A DNA stretch of 64,000 nt from an uncultured Prevotellaceae bacterium (GCA_900316265.1 ONCH01000001.1:1-64000), one strand, 5' to 3'; positions 8,520 to 18,625 are shown, counted from the stretch's first letter. Notes: generated by a model not told the origin, from the sequence alone. Program-made: numbers and translations.

Positions 8520-10685
8520 TTACTCTTTGTCGAGCAAAATCTTCATCATCTCAACGGCGGCCTTAGCCACAGAGGTACCAGGACCGAAGATGGCGGCAAC
8601 ACCAGCCTGATAGAGGAAGTCATAGTCCTGAGCGGGGATAACACCACCGGCAATGACCATAATATCCTCACGACCAAGCTTCTTCAGTTCCTCAATGAGC
8701 TGTGGGATGAGCGTCTTGTGACCAGCAGCCAGTGAGCTGGCACCAACCACATGCACGTCGTTCTCAACAGCCTCGCGAGCAGCCTCAGCAGGCGTCTGGA
8801 ACAACGGTCCCATATCTACGTCGAAACCACAGTCTGCATAACCAGTGGCAACCACCTTTGCACCACGGTCGTGACCGTCCTGACCCATCTTGGCAATGAA
8901 GATACGAGGACGACGACCTTCCTTCTCTGCGAATTCATCGGTCAGCTTGCAAGCCAACTCAAACTCGCTATCGTTCTTTGATTCTGAACTATACACGCCT
9001 GAAATTGTTCTGATTACTGCTTTATAACGACCTACGATTTCTTCGCAGGCATCTGAAATCTCACCAAGGGTACAACGCAACTGAGCGGCCTTGACAGCGA
9101 GGTCGAGGAGGTTGTTCTCGCTCTTGCGACCTTCTTTGAAGTCACGGACACAGTCGGTGATAGCCTTCAGGGCAGCCTGACAAGCAGCCTCGTCGCGCTT
9201 GCTGCGAACCTCCTTCAGACTCTCCTCCTGCTGCTTACGCACAGCGGTGTTATCCACCTCCAGGATGTCGATGGGATCTTCGTGCTCCAGACGATACTTA
9301 TTGGTACCGACGATGGTCTGAACGCCAGAGTCGATACGAGCTTGCGTGCGTGCTGCAGCCTCCTCAATACGCATCTTGGGCAGACCCGTCTCGATAGCCT
9401 TCGCCATACCGCCGAGCTTCTCAATTTCCTGGATGTGCTCCCAAGCCTTGTGAACCAACTCGTTGGTCAGCGTCTCTACGTAATAAGAACCAGCCCACGG
9501 GTCAATCTGCTTGCAGACCTTCGTCTCATTCTGGATATAGATCTGGGTGTTACGAGCGATACGAGCAGAGAAGTCGGTAGGCAGAGCGATAGCCTCATCA
9601 AGCGCATTGGTGTGCAGCGACTGGGTGTGACCCAATACAGCTGCCATAGCCTCGATACAGGTACGACCCACGTTGTTGAAGGGGTCCTGCTCAGTAAGCG
9701 ACCAACCAGAGGTCTGTGAATGGGTACGCAGAGCGAGCGACTTCGGATTCTTAGCGCCAAAGCTCTTCACAATCTTTGCCCACAACAGACGACCAGCGCG
9801 CATCTTGGCAATTTCCATGAAGTGGTTCATACCAATAGCCCAGAAGAACGACAGGCGCGGAGCAAAAGCATCCACATCGATACCAGCATTTACACCCGTA
9901 CGCAGGTAATCCATACCATCAGCCAAGGTGTAAGCCAGCTCGATATCGGCAGTAGCACCAGCCTCCTGCATGTGATAACCTGAGATAGAGATGCTGTTGA
10001 ACTTAGGCATCTTCTGTGAGGTATATTCGAAGATATCGGCGATAATCTTCATAGAGAATGCGGGCGGATAGATATAGGTGTTACGCACCATGAACTCCTT
10101 CAGAATATCGTTCTGGATGGTACCTGCCATCTCTTCCAACTGAGCGCCCTGCTCCAGACCTGCCACGATGTAGAATGCCAGGATAGGCAGCACGGCACCG
10201 TTCATGGTCATAGATACAGACATCTTGTTCAAGGGAATACCAGAGAAGAGCACCTTCATGTTCTCCTCGTTACAGATACTTACACCAGCCTTACCCACAT
10301 CACCAACCACACGAGCGTTATCGGGGTCGTAACCACGGTGAGTCGGCAGGTCAAAGGCTACAGAAAGACCCTTCTGACCAGAAGCCAGGTTACGGCGATA
10401 GAAGGCGTTCGACTCCTCAGCAGTAGAGAATCCAGCATACTGGCGGATAGTCCAAGGCTTGAAGGGGTACATCATTGAATATGGACCACGCAGATAGGGA
10501 GGGATACCAGCTGTAAAGTCGAGGTGCTCCATACCTTCCAGGTCCTCTTTCGTATAGACGGGACGCACCTCGATGTGCTCTGGGGTCTTCCAGTCTGCTA
10601 CGATTCCATTGTCTTTAATCCACTTGGCACCGTCCTGAGCCTTGATGCCTGCATAGATATCAATATCTTTAAATTGTTTACGCAT
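8520..10685 (-). CDS. mutB: Methylmalonyl-CoA mutase, large subunit
   Basis: A 721-residue adenosylcobalamin enzyme subunit that interconverts succinyl-CoA and (R)-methylmalonyl-CoA, the entry to propionate formation. The N-terminal TIM-barrel domain includes [11 protein letters not shown] and the [17 protein letters not shown] stretch. The C-terminal B12-binding domain carries the base-off motif D-x-H-x-x-G (GQDGHDRG), which supplies the cobalt-ligating histidine. Full length for the family. It is second in an operon after mutA (18 bp gap) and ends next to the shared terminator at 8474-8506. Confidence 0.97.
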   Translation of the reverse strand: MRKQFKDIDIYAGIKAQDGAKWIKDNGIVADWKTPEHIEVRPVYTKEDLEGMEHLDFTAGIPPYLRGPYSMMYPFKPWTIRQYAGFSTAEESNAFYRRNLASGQKGLSVAFDLPTHRGYDPDNARVVGDVGKAGVSICNEENMKVLFSGIPLNKMSVSMTMNGAVLPILAFYIVAGLEQGAQLEEMAGTIQNDILKEFMVRNTYIYPPAFSMKIIADIFEYTSQKMPKFNSISISGYHMQEAGATADIELAYTLADGMDYLRTGVNAGIDVDAFAPRLSFFWAIGMNHFMEIAKMRAGRLLWAKIVKSFGAKNPKSLALRTHSQTSGWSLTEQDPFNNVGRTCIEAMAAVLGHTQSLHTNALDEAIALPTDFSARIARNTQIYIQNETKVCKQIDPWAGSYYVETLTNELVHKAWEHIQEIEKLGGMAKAIETGLPKMRIEEAAARTQARIDSGVQTIVGTNKYRLEHEDPIDILEVDNTAVRKQQEESLKEVRSKRDEAACQAALKAITDCVRDFKEGRKSENNLLDLAVKAAQLRCTLGEISDACEEIVGRYKAVIRTISGVYSSESKNDSEFELACKLTDEFAEKEGRRPRIFIAKMGQDGHDRGAKVVATGYADCGFDVDMGPLFQTPAEAAREAVENDVHVVGASSLAAGHKTLIPQLIEELKKLGREDIMVIAGGVIPAQDYDFLYQAGVAAIFGPGTSVAKAAVEMMKILLDKE

Positions 10686-10703
10686 AATTCAAGTCTCCTT
10701 TCT

Positions 10704-12560
10704 TTAGATGCCAAGTTTCTGATTATATTCTTTCAAAGTCTCAAGCACGTTGCACTTCACGTGGATGTAGTTCTCGATGCCAGCAGCCTTCAGGTCCTCC
10801 ATGCAAGCAGGAGCACCAGCTACGACGAACATCGCACGACCATCCAGATACTTGAAGGCAGGGATAGCATACTCAGCATACTCATCGTCTGAAGAGCAGA
10901 TAACTACGATATCAGCCTTAGCCTCAAGTGCTGCATCAACACCCTCCTCAACAGTCTTGAAGCCGAGGTTGTCAATTACCTTATATCCGGCACAAGCCAG
11001 GAAGTTGCACGAGAACTGTGCACGAGCCTGACGCATAGCAAGATTACCGATAGTCAGCATGAAGGCAACAGGCACCTTCTTGGCCTTCTCGGTAGTCAGA
11101 CGCAGGGTCTCGAAGTCTGAAGCCAGACGGCTGGCCTTCAAAGCAGGCACATCAGCATCGCCAGCATGCGTTGCGACACATTCAGAAGAAGCTACAGGCG
11201 CCTTGCCCTCGCTCTTCTCTGTGAAGTTCGGGAACTGGTTGGTACCCAGCAGGAACTCCTTACGCTTGGCAGCATCGCCATGACGCTTGACGTTCGTAGC
11301 ATTGATATCTTCCTGAATGGTACCCTTCTTGACAGCCTCCAGGAAGCCACCTTCCTCTTCTACCTTGAGGAACAGTTTCCAAGCCTCCTGAGCCAGAGCG
11401 TCAGTCAAGTGCTCGATATAGTAAGAGCCAGCTGATGGGTCAACGATACGGTCGAAGTGGCTCTCCTCCTTAATCAACAACTGTTGGTTGCGGGCAATAC
11501 GCTCGCTGAAGTCAGTTGGCTTCTCATAAGGAGCATCGAATGGTGTAACCACCAGCGAGTGAACACCACCGAGGGCAGCACTCATAGCCTCTGTCTGCGA
11601 ACGGAGCAGATTGACATAGCTGTCGAACACCGTCTGGTTATACGTCGATGTCGAAGCGTTAATCACCATCTTGCAAGCGCAGTCGCACTTCGGCTCATAC
11701 TGCTTGACGATCTGAGCCCACAGCAGACGGGCAGCACGGAACTTGGCAATTTCCATGAAGTAGTTCTCGGAGATACCCATATAGAACTTAATCTTCTTGG
11801 CGGCAAGATCCACATCAACACCAGCATCCACCATTTCCTGCAGGTACTCGTTACCCCAAGCCAGCGCATAGCCCAGCTCCTGGACGATGTAAGCACCACT
11901 GTTGTTCAGCAGGTCGCTGTGTACCATCACGCAGCGTAGGTTAGGATAGTCCTTCAACTTCTCCACGAGTTTGGGCATATCGGGCAACAGGAAGGAAGAG
12001 TCCTTGCCCTTCATCAACATGCGCTCAATGGGGTCGAAGCCCACGCCACCTACAATCTTCTCCTTGTCGTAACCCATCTTCTCGAAGTAGGCCACCAGCA
12101 GGTCACCCAACTGGAGAGCGTGGCGCAGACAAGCGCGATAGCTTACCTCCACGATGTCGAGGCGGATGCCTTTCAACAAGGCGTCGATGTACTCAGCGCT
12201 CACCTCGTCGTGTCCCAGTTTGAAGCCGATAGAGTCCACGCCCTTCATCAGCAGGTCGAGCGCCTTCTTGTTAGCAGCTACAGGGTCACCGCCTACTACG
12301 ACGTTCTGACGAACGTACCACTCGTTAGAGTCTTTCTTGTTACCACGCACGAAGGGGAACTCACCAGGCAGAGCGTCTGGTGTCTTCAAATCCTTCAAGT
12401 CCTCGCGGCGGTAGAAAGGCTGCACGTTAAAACCTTCGTTTGTTCTCCATACCAAGCGTTTCTGGAAGTCGGCACCCTTCAGGTCCACTTCAATTTTGTC
12501 CAGCCACTCCTGGGTGGTTGGAGCTTGGAACTCAGTAAAGAGTTTTTCTTTGTTTGCCAT
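10704..12560 (-). CDS. mutA: Methylmalonyl-CoA mutase, small subunit
   Basis: A 618-residue paralogue of the large subunit that forms the mutA-mutB heterodimer. The mutase TIM-barrel is recognisable (PFVRGNKKDSNEWYVRQNV; IMEIAKFRAARLLWAQIV-like stretch near residue 265). The C-terminal Rossmann-like domain lacks the D-x-H-x-x-G cobalamin motif seen in mutB, as expected for the non-catalytic subunit. First gene of the operon, behind TACCTTTG at 12604-12611 on the minus strand. It is divergent from the transporter and decarboxylase genes that follow on the plus strand. Confidence 0.95.
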   Translation of the reverse strand: MANKEKLFTEFQAPTTQEWLDKIEVDLKGADFQKRLVWRTNEGFNVQPFYRREDLKDLKTPDALPGEFPFVRGNKKDSNEWYVRQNVVVGGDPVAANKKALDLLMKGVDSIGFKLGHDEVSAEYIDALLKGIRLDIVEVSYRACLRHALQLGDLLVAYFEKMGYDKEKIVGGVGFDPIERMLMKGKDSSFLLPDMPKLVEKLKDYPNLRCVMVHSDLLNNSGAYIVQELGYALAWGNEYLQEMVDAGVDVDLAAKKIKFYMGISENYFMEIAKFRAARLLWAQIVKQYEPKCDCACKMVINASTSTYNQTVFDSYVNLLRSQTEAMSAALGGVHSLVVTPFDAPYEKPTDFSERIARNQQLLIKEESHFDRIVDPSAGSYYIEHLTDALAQEAWKLFLKVEEEGGFLEAVKKGTIQEDINATNVKRHGDAAKRKEFLLGTNQFPNFTEKSEGKAPVASSECVATHAGDADVPALKASRLASDFETLRLTTEKAKKVPVAFMLTIGNLAMRQARAQFSCNFLACAGYKVIDNLGFKTVEEGVDAALEAKADIVVICSSDDEYAEYAIPAFKYLDGRAMFVVAGAPACMEDLKAAGIENYIHVKCNVLETLKEYNQKLGI

Positions 12561-12603
12561 AGAATGTGTTTATTATATAAGTGTTTTAAGTTATTTCTGA
12601 TTG

Positions 12604-12611
12604 CAAAGGTA
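12604..12611 (-). promoter_or_regulatory. Bacteroidetes -7 element for mutA-mutB
   Basis: CAAAGGTA on the plus strand, TACCTTTG on the minus strand, about 43 bases upstream of the mutA start. Confidence 0.65.
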
Positions 12612-12704
12612 ACAAATTATTCTGAACTGACGAAGAAATTAATAAATATTTCGTTTTTATCAAAAAATGTTGCACAAAAATGCGTGTATTGAGCAAATTC
12701 TTTG

Positions 12705-12712
12705 TACCTTTG
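12705..12712 (+). promoter_or_regulatory. Bacteroidetes -7 element for the transporter/decarboxylase operon
   Basis: TACCTTTG, 27 bases before the ATG at 12740. Divergent from the mutA promoter about 100 bp away. Confidence 0.65.
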
Positions 12713-12739
12713 CACGCAATATATATTAATAGGTACTTT

Positions 12740-14431
12740 ATGGAATCATTTCATTGGTTAGTTGATTTGTTTACGACGACCGACTCAGTGGCACATATTG
12801 TGTTGCTATATGCCATTGTCATCGCCGTAGGCGTGTATTTAGGTAAAATTAAAATTGGCGGAGTATCGCTAGGGGTAACATTTGTATTGTTTGCAGGAAT
12901 CGTTGCCGGACATATCGGTTTCACGGCACCCACACCCATTCTGACATTTGCACAGGACTTCGGTCTTATCCTCTTTGTATTTATGATTGGACTGCAGGTA
13001 GGTCCTGGTTTCTTCGAGAGTTTCGGGACACAGGGCATCAAGCTCAACGGACTGACGTCCTTGGCCATTCTGCTCAACATTCTCGTCATGTTCGGATGCT
13101 ACTACATCTTCTTTGACACCAGCGACAAGACCAATCTCCCGATGATGGTCGGTACGCTTTATGGTGCTGTCACCAACACCCCAGGTCTTGGTGCTGCTAA
13201 CGAAGCGCTGGGCACGGTCTTCGGACAGGACGCTCCTCAGATAGCCTCAGCCTATGCTTGTGCATACCCCTTAGGTGTGCTGGGCATTATCGGTGCCATC
13301 ATCCTTATCAGACTTATCTGTGGCGTCAAATTGGAGAAGGAGGAAGAAGAGCTGAAGGCGTTAGACGAGACCAACACCGCTAAGAAGCCTTACAAGATGC
13401 ACTTGGAGGTTACCAACAAATACCTGGAAGGCAAGACCATATTGCAGGTTCACAACTTCCTGAACCGCGAATTTGTGGTATCACGACTGGTTCATGAGGG
13501 AGAGTTGATTATCCCTAACCGCGATACAATTTTCCACATGGGCGACCAGATGCTTATCGTTTGTGCCGAGGCCGACCAGGAAGCTATTACGGCCTTCATC
13601 GGTCCTAAGCTCGACATCGACTTCGAGCAGCAAGACCAGCCTATGGTATCAAAGCGCATTGTGATTACCAATCCGAAGCTCAACGGCAAAACGCTGGCTT
13701 CGCTTCATTTCTCCAGTGTTCACGGTGTCAACGTGACCCGTGTCACCCGTCACGGCATGGATATCTTTGCCTCTCCCAGCCTGCCCCTGCAGGTAGGTGA
13801 CCGCATCATGGTTGTTGGTCCTGAGGATGCCGTCGACCGCGTAGCCAACAAGATGGGTAACTCTATCCGTCGTCTGGACGCACCCAATATTGCCACCATC
13901 TTCGTAGGCATCATGATTGGTCTTATCTTCGGTTCGTTCCCCTTGGCCATCCCTGGCATGCCCGTTCCCGTAAAGCTCGGCCTGGCTGGTGGTCCGCTGA
14001 TTATTGCCATTCTCATAGGCCGCTATGGTTATAAGATACACCTTGTCACCTATACCACTACTTCCGCCAATATGATGTTGCGCGAGATAGGACTGGTGCT
14101 CTTCCTGGCCTCTGTAGGTATCAAGGCGGGAGCAGGATTCTTCGAGACGGTGGTAGAAGGCAACGGTCTGCTGTATGTCCTCACGGGTTTCCTCATCACC
14201 ATCATCCCCATCTTGATTGTTGGTCCGATAGCCCGTCTGCACTACAAGTTCAACTACTTCACTATAGCCGGTATGATTTCCGGTACATATACTGATCCCC
14301 CCGCACTGGCCTACTCTAACAGCATCTGCTCGAAGGAGGCTCCGGCACTGGGATACTCAACGGTTTACCCGCTCGCGATGTTCCTGCGCATCTTCACAGC
14401 ACAGATCATCGTACTCTTCTTCTGCGGATAA
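12740..14431 (+). CDS. AspT/YidE-type antiporter with two RCK_C domains
   Basis: A 563-residue inner-membrane protein. It has an N-terminal membrane block (about residues 10-190), two successive TrkA_C/RCK_C regulatory domains (about 215-380, including GDQMLIV and GDRIMVVG), and a second membrane block to the end. This duplicated Asp-Al exchanger layout is typical of the AspT/YidE family. Known AspT members exchange aspartate for alanine, but the substrate of this branch is unknown. The ATG at 12740 is preferred over the in-frame one at 12680, which lies upstream of the promoter. The start of the Na+-pump genes 71 bp downstream suggests co-transcription and perhaps a dicarboxylate role (inference). 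Confidence 0.85.
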   Translation: MESFHWLVDLFTTTDSVAHIVLLYAIVIAVGVYLGKIKIGGVSLGVTFVLFAGIVAGHIGFTAPTPILTFAQDFGLILFVFMIGLQVGPGFFESFGTQGIKLNGLTSLAILLNILVMFGCYYIFFDTSDKTNLPMMVGTLYGAVTNTPGLGAANEALGTVFGQDAPQIASAYACAYPLGVLGIIGAIILIRLICGVKLEKEEEELKALDETNTAKKPYKMHLEVTNKYLEGKTILQVHNFLNREFVVSRLVHEGELIIPNRDTIFHMGDQMLIVCAEADQEAITAFIGPKLDIDFEQQDQPMVSKRIVITNPKLNGKTLASLHFSSVHGVNVTRVTRHGMDIFASPSLPLQVGDRIMVVGPEDAVDRVANKMGNSIRRLDAPNIATIFVGIMIGLIFGSFPLAIPGMPVPVKLGLAGGPLIIAILIGRYGYKIHLVTYTTTSANMMLREIGLVLFLASVGIKAGAGFFETVVEGNGLLYVLTGFLITIIPILIVGPIARLHYKFNYFTIAGMISGTYTDPPALAYSNSICSKEAPALGYSTVYPLAMFLRIFTAQIIVLFFCG

Positions 14432-14502
14432 CCAGCCTAAGGGCCATTAACCCCATCAGACCCAAAGAAATATAAACAATACACGTAAAACAAACAGACA
14501 AA

Positions 14503-15534
14503 ATGAACAAACTTAGACTCCTATTAGGGGGACTTGTGGTTCTATCCTCACTACCCGTGCTGGCACAGATGGACGCCAGCATCAAGTTGAATGAGGTGAT
14601 GACCAAGAACGAGACCAGCCTGATTGACGGATACGGAGCGAGGAATGCGTGGGTGGAGATTGCCAACATCTCCCACTCCACGTACAACATCCGTGGGATG
14701 TACCTCACCACCAACCGTGCCGTACTCGACAAGAAGATGAGTGTGCCAGAGCGTGTTAAGCGTATGAGCCAGATTCCCAATGGCGAAACGCGCACCAATC
14801 TCAGTGGCCAACAGCTTGTCGTCTTCCAGCTCAACAGCAGCCCTGCACAGGGTGCGCTGCATCTCTCTGTGAAAGTCAATGCCGACAAGCCCACGTGGAT
14901 AGCCCTCTACAACGGCAATGCCACACAGCTTATCGACTCTGTGACAGTTCCCGTTCTCGATGCCGACCAGTCGTATGCACGCATCAGCAATCTGGGTGGT
15001 GCGAAAGACTGGGAAGTGAAGTCGGCCGACCGCGTGACACCAGGCATTCAGAACCAGACGGTAGTCAGCGAGTCAAAGGTGGCTAAGTTCAAGCGCGAAG
15101 ACCCCTACGGCATCGGTATGGCCATCATGGCGATGAGCATCGTCTTCTCCTGCCTCGCGCTGCTGTGGATTACCTTCACGCTCTTCGGTATGTTGATGCG
15201 CCACATGGAGACTGCCAAGAAGGTGGCTCACAAACAGCCCATCAAGCCTATCACCAAGACTGTTGAGAAGACCATTGAGGTAGGCCACAAGACAGGTATC
15301 CTCCTGAAGGAAGGCTTCGACACCAAGGGTATCGACCGCGAGGTATATATGGCCGTTATCGGTTTGGCATTGCGCCAGTACGAGGACGACATCCACGACG
15401 TAGAGAGCGGCGTTATCACCATCAAGCCTAAGTCAACAGGCTGGGACGACGAGTATAGCCAGATGACACATCTGCACGAGCCACTCATCCCCACCACGCA
15501 CAACGCACCAACAATTCCAACTTTTAAAGACTAA
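14503..15534 (+). CDS. OadG-like decarboxylase subunit with an N-terminal lamin-tail-like domain
   Basis: A 343-residue membrane protein. A signal peptide (ending PVLAQ) is followed by an exported domain at about residues 25-185 that looks like an LTD (lamin-tail) fold: KLNEVMTKNETS, WVEIANISHSTYNIRGMYL, then QSYARIS. A single membrane helix (about 205-230, IVFSCLALLWITFTLFG) and a cytoplasmic tail follow, matching OadG, the small membrane subunit of sodium-pumping decarboxylases. Classic OadG proteins are only about 80-120 residues, so the large periplasmic extension is the notable feature. It sits 8 bp before the biotin-carrier gene and belongs to the same complex. Confidence 0.8.
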   Translation: MNKLRLLLGGLVVLSSLPVLAQMDASIKLNEVMTKNETSLIDGYGARNAWVEIANISHSTYNIRGMYLTTNRAVLDKKMSVPERVKRMSQIPNGETRTNLSGQQLVVFQLNSSPAQGALHLSVKVNADKPTWIALYNGNATQLIDSVTVPVLDADQSYARISNLGGAKDWEVKSADRVTPGIQNQTVVSESKVAKFKREDPYGIGMAIMAMSIVFSCLALLWITFTLFGMLMRHMETAKKVAHKQPIKPITKTVEKTIEVGHKTGILLKEGFDTKGIDREVYMAVIGLALRQYEDDIHDVESGVITIKPKSTGWDDEYSQMTHLHEPLIPTTHNAPTIPTFKD

Positions 15535-15542
15535 AGACAACA

Positions 15543-16058
15543 ATGAAGACATATAAATATAAAGTACAAGGCGTAGACTACGAAGTAGAAATCACCGAGG
15601 TAGAAGGCAAGATTGCCAGAGTGAACGTCAACGGCATTCCCTTCGAGATAGAGATGCAGAAACCCATCAATGCTGCCAAGCACCCCGTGCTGGCTGCCAC
15701 CAAGCGCACAGCGCCAGTATCCAACGATTTCGTTGCTGAGGCCCCCGCAGCATCTGCTGCTCCTGCAGCACCAACTCCTGCAGCTAAGCCATCTACTCCC
15801 CTCACTCAACAAGGAGGGGCTGGGGGTGGGTCTGCCGCTGGCTCTGGCACCGCCATCAAGGCACCACTTCCTGGCACCATCAATGCCATCAACGTGAAGG
15901 TGGGCGATAAGGTAAACGTAGGCGACGTCGTTATCGTGCTGGAGGCCATGAAGATGCAGAACAACATCGAGGCTGAATCAGCAGGCACCGTCACTTCCAT
16001 CCTCGTCAATCAGGGCGACACCGTCATGGAAGGTGCTACCATGCTGACCATTGGTTAA
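15543..16058 (+). CDS. Biotin carrier subunit of a Na+-pumping decarboxylase
   Basis: A 171-residue protein. The N-terminal region (1-60) is followed by an Ala/Pro linker and a C-terminal biotinyl domain with the EAMKM biotinylation motif (Lys in EAMKMQNN). It carries CO2 between the carboxyltransferase and the beta subunit of a methylmalonyl-CoA or oxaloacetate decarboxylase. With mutAB nearby, methylmalonyl-CoA is the likelier substrate (inference). Residues about 85-96 of the linker (TPLTQQGGAGGG) are encoded by a copy of the 35-bp palindromic element found elsewhere as intergenic DNA. This changes the linker from Ala/Pro to Gly-rich. Confidence 0.92.
   Translation: MKTYKYKVQGVDYEVEITEVEGKIARVNVNGIPFEIEMQKPINAAKHPVLAATKRTAPVSNDFVAEAPAASAAPAAPTPAAKPSTPLTQQGGAGGGSAAGSGTAIKAPLPGTINAINVKVGDKVNVGDVVIVLEAMKMQNNIEAESAGTVTSILVNQGDTVMEGATMLTIG
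15796..15830 (-). repeat. 35-bp palindromic element, copy C, inside a coding linker
   Basis: The reverse complement of 15796-15830 matches copy B (19913-19947) at 31 of 35 positions by hand alignment. It lies in the open reading frame of the biotin carrier gene and keeps the frame open. Confidence 0.75.
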
Positions 16059-16088
16059 TTGACAATTGATAATGGATAATTGACAATT
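16057..16088 (+). repeat. Spacer of duplicated AATTGACAATT units before oadB
   Basis: AATTGACAATT occurs at 16057-16067 and again at 16078-16088, ending exactly at the ATG at 16089. The region between the biotin carrier stop and the beta-subunit start is made of this duplicated AT-rich motif. Confidence 0.5.
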
Positions 16089-17246
16089 ATGGGATTTACA
16101 CATTTCATCATCGAAAACTTCAATGAGTTCCTGACCTACACAGGCTTTGCCAACGTCACGGCAGGAAACCTCATCATGATAGCCGTAGGCGCCTTCTTCA
16201 TCTGGCTCGCCATCAAGAAGGACTTCGAACCCCTGCTGCTCGTGCCCATCGGTTTGGGTATAATCCTCGGCAACATCCCCTTCCGTGCCGATGCCGGACT
16301 GGAGATAGGTCTATACGAGGACAACTCCGTGCTCAACATCTTCTATCAGGGCGTCCGTCAGGGCTGGTATCCACCACTCATCTTCCTGGGAATCGGTGCT
16401 ATGACCGACTTCTCGGCACTGCTGGCCAACCCGAAGCTGATGCTCATTGGTGCTGCCGCCCAGTTTGGCATCTTCGGTGCTTATATGTTTGCCTTGGCAC
16501 TGGGCTTCGAACCCAACCAGGCAGCAGGTATCGCCATTATTGGTGGTGCCGATGGTCCTACCGCCATCTTCCTGTCAAGCAAGCTGTCGCCCAACCTCAT
16601 GGGAGCCATTGCCGTCTGTGCCTATTCCTATATGGCACTCGTGCCCCTCATCCAGCCCCCATTGATGCGTCTGCTCACCACCCAGAAGGAGCGCCTCATC
16701 AAGATGAAGCCCGCCCGTGAGGTCAGCCAGACAGAGCGCATCCTCTTCCCCATCGTCGGACTTCTGTTGACCACCTTCATCGTACCCTCTGGTCTGCCCC
16801 TGCTGGGTATGCTGTTCTTTGGCAACCTGCTGAAGGAGAGCGGCAAAACCACCCGCCTGGCCAAGACCGCTGGTGCAGCCTTGAACGATATCGTCGTCAT
16901 GTTGCTGGGACTCACCGTAGGCTGTTCTACACAAGCCTCCGAGTTCCTCACCATCAACACCATCTATATCTTCGCCATTGGTGCTGGAGCCTTCATCATC
17001 GCTACCATGAGTGGTGTCTGCTTCGTCAAGCTGATGAACCTCTTCCTGCCCAAGGACAAGAAGCTCAATCCGCTGATTGGTAATGCTGGTGTCTCTGCCG
17101 TACCTATGGCTGCCCGCATCTCCAACAACCTCGGTTTAGAGTACGACCGCCACAACTTCCTGCTCATGCACGCCATGGGCCCCAATGTTGCAGGTGTCAT
17201 CGGCTCAGCCGTTGCTGCAGGTGCCCTCCTCGGCTTCCTGTCATAA
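16089..17246 (+). CDS. oadB: Na+-translocating decarboxylase, beta subunit
   Basis: A 385-residue polytopic membrane protein that couples decarboxylation of carboxybiotin to Na+ export. Family hallmarks include the repeated membrane segments, GIGAMTDFSALLANP, GGADGPTAIF, and the C-terminal GPNVAGVIGSAVAAG. The ATG at 16089 is chosen over a TTG three codons earlier. It completes the gamma/delta, carrier and beta set. The carboxyltransferase (alpha) gene is absent from this stretch and must be elsewhere if the complex is active. A strong terminator follows at 17270-17303. Confidence 0.93.
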   Translation: MGFTHFIIENFNEFLTYTGFANVTAGNLIMIAVGAFFIWLAIKKDFEPLLLVPIGLGIILGNIPFRADAGLEIGLYEDNSVLNIFYQGVRQGWYPPLIFLGIGAMTDFSALLANPKLMLIGAAAQFGIFGAYMFALALGFEPNQAAGIAIIGGADGPTAIFLSSKLSPNLMGAIAVCAYSYMALVPLIQPPLMRLLTTQKERLIKMKPAREVSQTERILFPIVGLLLTTFIVPSGLPLLGMLFFGNLLKESGKTTRLAKTAGAALNDIVVMLLGLTVGCSTQASEFLTINTIYIFAIGAGAFIIATMSGVCFVKLMNLFLPKDKKLNPLIGNAGVSAVPMAARISNNLGLEYDRHNFLLMHAMGPNVAGVIGSAVAAGALLGFLS

Positions 17247-17269
17247 GCGAACGAACCATAACAAGAAGG

Positions 17270-17303
17270 AAGCACTCTTATGTTGTTGGACATAAGAGTG
17301 CTT
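17270..17303. terminator. Strong terminator after oadB
   Basis: A 14-bp perfect stem, 17270-17283 (AAGCACTCTTATGT) against 17290-17303, loop 17284-17289, followed by CTTGTTTATT. It lies between the convergent oadB and nucleoside hydrolase genes. Confidence 0.85.
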
Positions 17304-17334
17304 CTTGTTTATTATCCCATTGTCATTAATTCAT

Positions 17335-18384
17335 TCAGTGTATTTTGTTGAACGACCTGACTTTCTCCAGCATGGCGGCAGCCCAGGCGTCATCGCCCGC
17401 TATCTGGTAGCGGCAATTGCCCGTGGCAGAGGGGGTGAAGATGGTAGCACATTCGAGGGTGACGGTGACGGTGCCTCGTTCGGAGAGTGTGAAGAGGCCG
17501 TCGCCCTCCACGGCCTGGATGGTCGGCATGACATCCCACATGCGCTGTCCTGTGTCGCAGTTACAATTCATATACACTTGCTTGATGGGGTGAACGTCAG
17601 TCCATGACACATCGCCAATGACCTGCTCAGGCGTATAGTCCACAGTCTGTCCCGTCTCCATCGGCGAGAACAGTATATCGACATCTTTGGGCCAGAGGCG
17701 GAAAAACTCATGTGCGAAAGCGGCTCCTTGTGCGAAGTTGTAGTCTGGCTCTTCAGCTTCGCCAAACACACCGCCCTGCATATAGATGCCCTTCACTTTC
17801 TGACGCACCAGTTCGACACCGCTGAGCGGCGAATAGTCATCGCCTTCCGACTGTAGCAGCTGTGCCAGACAGGTGACGAAACCAGTAGATACGATGCTCA
17901 CCGAGTGGTCAGGCTGCGCAGCCAAGAGCCTGCGGTAGAGCTGCCAGCCGTCGGGCAACGTGCTATAGTCTGTGACAGTACGTCGGAACATGGGTTTTCC
18001 GTCGGAGCCTTGCTTATCGGCAACATGTGCATAGTCTATCCATATAACGGGCTTTTCAATGCCCTTGCGAACAAGGCCAATAGGCACATCACCATGACCA
18101 AAGTAAGTGTTCATCACGTCTGCAAATGCGGCGTTCTGTTCGCCCTCGCGGTCCACCACCACACCCAGCAATCGGCACTTTCCCTGTTCCTCATAGCGAT
18201 AGAGCATCTCCATGGCAAACAGGTCGTCGGTGGATGAGCCGATGTCTGTATCGAGTATTACCAGCGGCACGCCCGCGTACTCCTGAGGACTATCATGATT
18301 ATCGCTATTATCACACGACATGAGAATCATCATGCCAAAAAGGAAAAGCATGGTGGCGTGTAGCCTGTTCATCATTTTCTTCAT
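17335..18384 (-). CDS. Nucleoside hydrolase lipoprotein (IUNH family)
   Basis: A 349-residue exported protein with a lipoprotein signal (lipobox LMSC, Cys about residue 24). The IUNH signature appears as VILDTDIGSSTDD (about residues 45-57), a variant of DTDxGxDD with two extra residues in the Asp cluster. These enzymes hydrolyse the N-glycosidic bond of nucleosides to base and ribose using a Ca2+ held by the Asp cluster. Some Bacteroidales relatives act on other glycosides, so the substrate is uncertain. It is divergent from two deoxynucleoside kinases, consistent with nucleoside salvage. Promoter TACCTTTG at 18412-18419 (minus strand). Confidence 0.85.
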   Translation of the reverse strand: MKKMMNRLHATMLFLFGMMILMSCDNSDNHDSPQEYAGVPLVILDTDIGSSTDDLFAMEMLYRYEEQGKCRLLGVVVDREGEQNAAFADVMNTYFGHGDVPIGLVRKGIEKPVIWIDYAHVADKQGSDGKPMFRRTVTDYSTLPDGWQLYRRLLAAQPDHSVSIVSTGFVTCLAQLLQSEGDDYSPLSGVELVRQKVKGIYMQGGVFGEAEEPDYNFAQGAAFAHEFFRLWPKDVDILFSPMETGQTVDYTPEQVIGDVSWTDVHPIKQVYMNCNCDTGQRMWDVMPTIQAVEGDGLFTLSERGTVTVTLECATIFTPSATGNCRYQIAGDDAWAAAMLEKVRSFNKIH

Positions 18385-18411
18385 CTCGATTGTCTTAGAT
18401 TATTTTGATGG

Positions 18412-18419
18412 CAAAGGTA
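18412..18419 (-). promoter_or_regulatory. Bacteroidetes -7 element for the nucleoside hydrolase
   Basis: CAAAGGTA on the plus strand, TACCTTTG on the minus strand, 27 bases upstream of the start at 18384. Confidence 0.65.
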
Positions 18420-18574
18420 CGAAAAAAAGAGTGAAATGCAAAAGAAAAGTTACAAAAAAATCCCCATTTCTCTTGTCAGAAGTCCTCCTCTACCAAATCA
18501 ATAATATAGGTACGCGCGAGGGAATTGTAGAAGGAAATTTTTCTGCGTGAGGCTGTATATTTACTGCTATTAGT

Positions 18575-18606
18575 TTTGGCAGTTTCAATTCTTTTCATTA
18601 CCTTTG
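18575..18606 (+). promoter_or_regulatory. Full Bacteroidetes promoter for the kinase pair
   Basis: TTTG at 18575-18578, a 20-bp spacer, then TACCTTTG at 18599-18606. This is a good match to the -33/-7 consensus. The ATG lies 19 bases further on. Confidence 0.8.
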
Positions 18607-18625
18607 TGCCATCAAATCTAAGACA

